Assembly (NCBI RefSeq): GCF_001476655.1
Contig: NZ_LDRT01000044.1
Span: 1-41,784 of the forward strand
DNA length: 41,784 nucleotides
Direction: 5' to 3'
Source: Microbacterium testaceum
Lineage (GTDB): Bacteria > Actinomycetota > Actinomycetes > Actinomycetales > Microbacteriaceae
The notes beneath the pieces are model-generated. The model searched no databases. It was not told the origin of the DNA and saw only the letters and a list, made by a program, of their open reading frames with translations. Shown piece after piece: positions 40,384 through 41,784 of the stretch (the first letter of the stretch is position 1; each line of letters opens with the position of its first letter). The translations under genes and the position numbers were made by a program.

Positions 40384-41264
40384 CGGGAGACCTCCTCGGG
40401 CATGTTCATGACGCTCTTCAGCTGTGCGCCGCGCTTCTCGACGATGCCCACCAGCCGACCGTCGGGGTCGATCGCGGCGGCGACGGGTCCGGTCAGGCGC
40501 CCTCCCCCGTCGATGCGCTTGCCGTGGCGCAGGTCTCGCGCTTCGTCTTCGCCGACGGCGATCGCCCCGACGACGACGGACGCGGCGGTGGCGGGGGCGA
40601 CCAGACGCTCCTCGGCGATGTCGTCGACGGATGCCGCGGCGGCGACGTCGAAGGACCCGATCCGCGTGCGGCGGAGCATCGTCAGATGCCCGCCCACGCC
40701 GAGGGCACGCCCGAGGTCGCGCGCGAGGGCGCGGATGTAGGTGCCGCTCGTGCAATCGACGACGACGTCGAGTTCGATCACGCCATCGCCCCGACGCACC
40801 GCGCTCACGTCGAAACGCGAGACCGTGACCCGCCGGGCCTTGAGCTCCACCTGCTCCCCCGCCCGTGCGAGGTCGTAGGCGCGCCGCCCGGCGACCTTGA
40901 TCGCCGACACGGTGCTCGGCACCTGCTCGATCTCGCCGGTGAGCTCGGCGATGCCCGCGGCGATGGCCTTGTCGGTGACCGCCGTGGCATCCGCCCGCGA
41001 GGTCTCGACCCCGTCGGCGTCGTCGCTGTCGGTCGCGATGCCGAGCAGGATCGTGGCCTCGTACGTCTTGTCGGCGCCGACGATGTAGGTCAACAGCCGC
41101 GTCGCGCCCTCGACACCGAGCACGAGCAGGCCTGTCGCCAGGGGGTCGAGGGTGCCCGCGTGCCCGATCTTGCGGGTGCCGAGGGCGCGCCGCGCGCGCG
41201 ACACGACGTCATGACTGGTGATGCCCCCCGGCTTGTCGACCAGGAGGATGCCGGGACGAACCAT
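40380..41264 (-). CDS. truB: tRNA pseudouridine(55) synthase TruB
   Basis: A 294-aa enzyme that makes pseudouridine at position 55 of the T-loop of tRNAs. The family motifs are visible: ILLVDKPGGITSHDVV, the catalytic GHAGTLDPLATGLL (Asp40), KTYEATILLG, and CTSGTYIRALARDLG. The C-terminal extension ends in the PUA-like region (GAIAVGEDEARDLRHGKRI). The ATG at 41264 shares one base with the stop of the upstream kinase-like gene; a frame to 41438 is the antisense remainder of that gene. Overlaps on both sides show translational coupling in a three-gene operon. Confidence 0.95.
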   Translation of the reverse strand: MVRPGILLVDKPGGITSHDVVSRARRALGTRKIGHAGTLDPLATGLLVLGVEGATRLLTYIVGADKTYEATILLGIATDSDDADGVETSRADATAVTDKAIAAGIAELTGEIEQVPSTVSAIKVAGRRAYDLARAGEQVELKARRVTVSRFDVSAVRRGDGVIELDVVVDCTSGTYIRALARDLGRALGVGGHLTMLRRTRIGSFDVAAAASVDDIAEERLVAPATAASVVVGAIAVGEDEARDLRHGKRIDGGGRLTGPVAAAIDPDGRLVGIVEKRGAQLKSVMNMPEEVSR

Positions 41265-41740
41265 CAGCAGAAGTCCCCGAAGACCTGCGCGGGGTGGGCG
41301 GGGTCGGAGTTCTCCACGATGGCCGAGGCGGCCGCTTTCGGGCGGGCGGTGGCGAGGTACCGCTTGTCGGCATCGGGAAGCTCGGGGCGCGGCGCGCCGA
41401 TCGGCGGGTTGCTCTCGAGCCACAGCGACCAGTTCCACAGCCCCCGGCGCTCGAGAGTGTGCAGGAATCGTCCGTCGACCACGAGGACGGCATCGCCCTC
41501 GCCCGCGCGGAACGGTGCGACGACGTTCTCCCGGACGGCGACATCGGCATCGTCGACGCTCGCGCGCTCCACGGGCGTGCCGTCTTCCGCCAGCACCGCG
41601 GCGAACCCATCGGCGAAGGCCCGGGCGCGATCGGCATCCAACCCGTCGACGGCGACGACCACGCGTCCGGCACGGGCGTTCTGCCGCATCAGGTCGCGCA
41701 GGCTCCGCTGCAGGTCGGTGACGGCGTTCTCACGGGACAT
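41264..41740 (-). CDS. Degenerate uridine-kinase-like protein
   Basis: A 158-aa protein that looks like a uridine kinase/P-loop nucleoside kinase without its active site. VVVAVDGLDADRARAFADGFAAVLAEDG occupies the place of the first strand and helix, but no GxxxxGK[ST] P-loop is present. DGRFLHTLERRGLWNWSLWLES aligns with the strand around the lid, and AIVENSDPAHPAQVFGDFC resembles the kinase-type C-terminus. The length is shorter than uridine kinase (about 200 aa). It may be a catalytically dead homologue kept with truB. The ATG at 41740 is leaderless, six bases after TAGGGT. Confidence 0.6.
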   Translation of the reverse strand: MSRENAVTDLQRSLRDLMRQNARAGRVVVAVDGLDADRARAFADGFAAVLAEDGTPVERASVDDADVAVRENVVAPFRAGEGDAVLVVDGRFLHTLERRGLWNWSLWLESNPPIGAPRPELPDADKRYLATARPKAAASAIVENSDPAHPAQVFGDFC

Positions 41741-41746
41741 GCCTCC

Positions 41747-41752
41747 ACCCTA
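41747..41752 (-). promoter_or_regulatory. -10 hexamer of the kinase-like/truB operon
   Basis: TAGGGT, six bases (GGAGGC), then ATG at 41740 on the minus strand. The 32 bases to the window edge hold nothing else visible. Confidence 0.55.
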
Positions 41753-41784
41753 CGGTCGCGCCGCCCCGCCCCGCCTTCGCACCC

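Noticed and set aside
1..41784. tRNA or rRNA genes
   Set aside because: I found no cloverleaf with a TTCGA-type T-loop and matching acceptor stem, and no rRNA-like stretch; short GTTCGA-like strings are in coding DNA or the REP-like elements.

Overview
The window is about 42 kb of very GC-rich DNA from an actinobacterium. The closest fit is Microbacteriaceae, most likely Microbacterium. The grounds are: GTG starts and 1-4 base gene overlaps throughout; TAnnnT -10 hexamers six or seven bases before start codons; an actinobacterial ATP-type 6-phosphofructokinase (GGEGT with PKTIDND); a CE1758/CE1759-type luciferase-like/FMN reductase pair; and frequent ggatgcc/ggcatcc codon pairs. The genus is inferred by recognition, not by alignment. 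I saw no rRNA, tRNA, CRISPR array, insertion sequence or prophage.

Layout from left to right. Bases 1-4.3 kb hold the end of a DRGH nuclease gene, a SAM methyltransferase, a luciferase-like monooxygenase/FMN reductase operon with an AT-rich operator, and what looks like an internally deleted acyltransferase. Bases 4.3-8.1 kb are the iron-uptake operon efeUOB, read leftward behind a DtxR/IdeR-type iron box. Bases 8.1-16 kb are mostly housekeeping or solitary enzymes: a 2-oxoglutarate oxygenase, rpsO, a DUF167-MFS pair, a biotin-sulfoxide-reductase-like molybdoenzyme, an EamA transporter, YceI and an FKBP isomerase. Bases 16-24 kb hold a PrsW protease, a fumarylacetoacetase-family enzyme, aspartate ammonia-lyase, a divergent TetR/MMPL pair sharing a 41-bp operator, and a CpdA-like phosphodiesterase. 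Bases 24-28 kb hold a Pit phosphate transporter with a small overlapping membrane partner, then oligopeptidase B.

Bases 27.9-29.4 kb are the most unusual stretch. A gene joining an AbiEi-like helix-turn-helix region to a DUF559 (Vsr-like) nuclease fold is flanked by three copies of an 83-bp two-armed palindrome, with short tandem repeats beside them. Bases 29.4-34.1 kb hold pfkA, an unrecognised 351-aa protein and a SNF2-type helicase with palindromes in its leader. Bases 34.4-38.4 kb hold a copper P-type ATPase with a histidine-rich pentapeptide linker behind a perfect CsoR-like operator, then a divergent DHA2 drug exporter. Bases 38.5-41.7 kb, read leftward, hold a degenerate uridine-kinase-like gene, truB, a small membrane protein, another small membrane protein and ribF.

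Metal handling recurs: iron uptake under an iron box and copper export under a CsoR-like box. Neither regulator gene is present here. Ten genes have a -10 hexamer placed so that transcription should start at or next to the start codon, so leaderless expression looks common.
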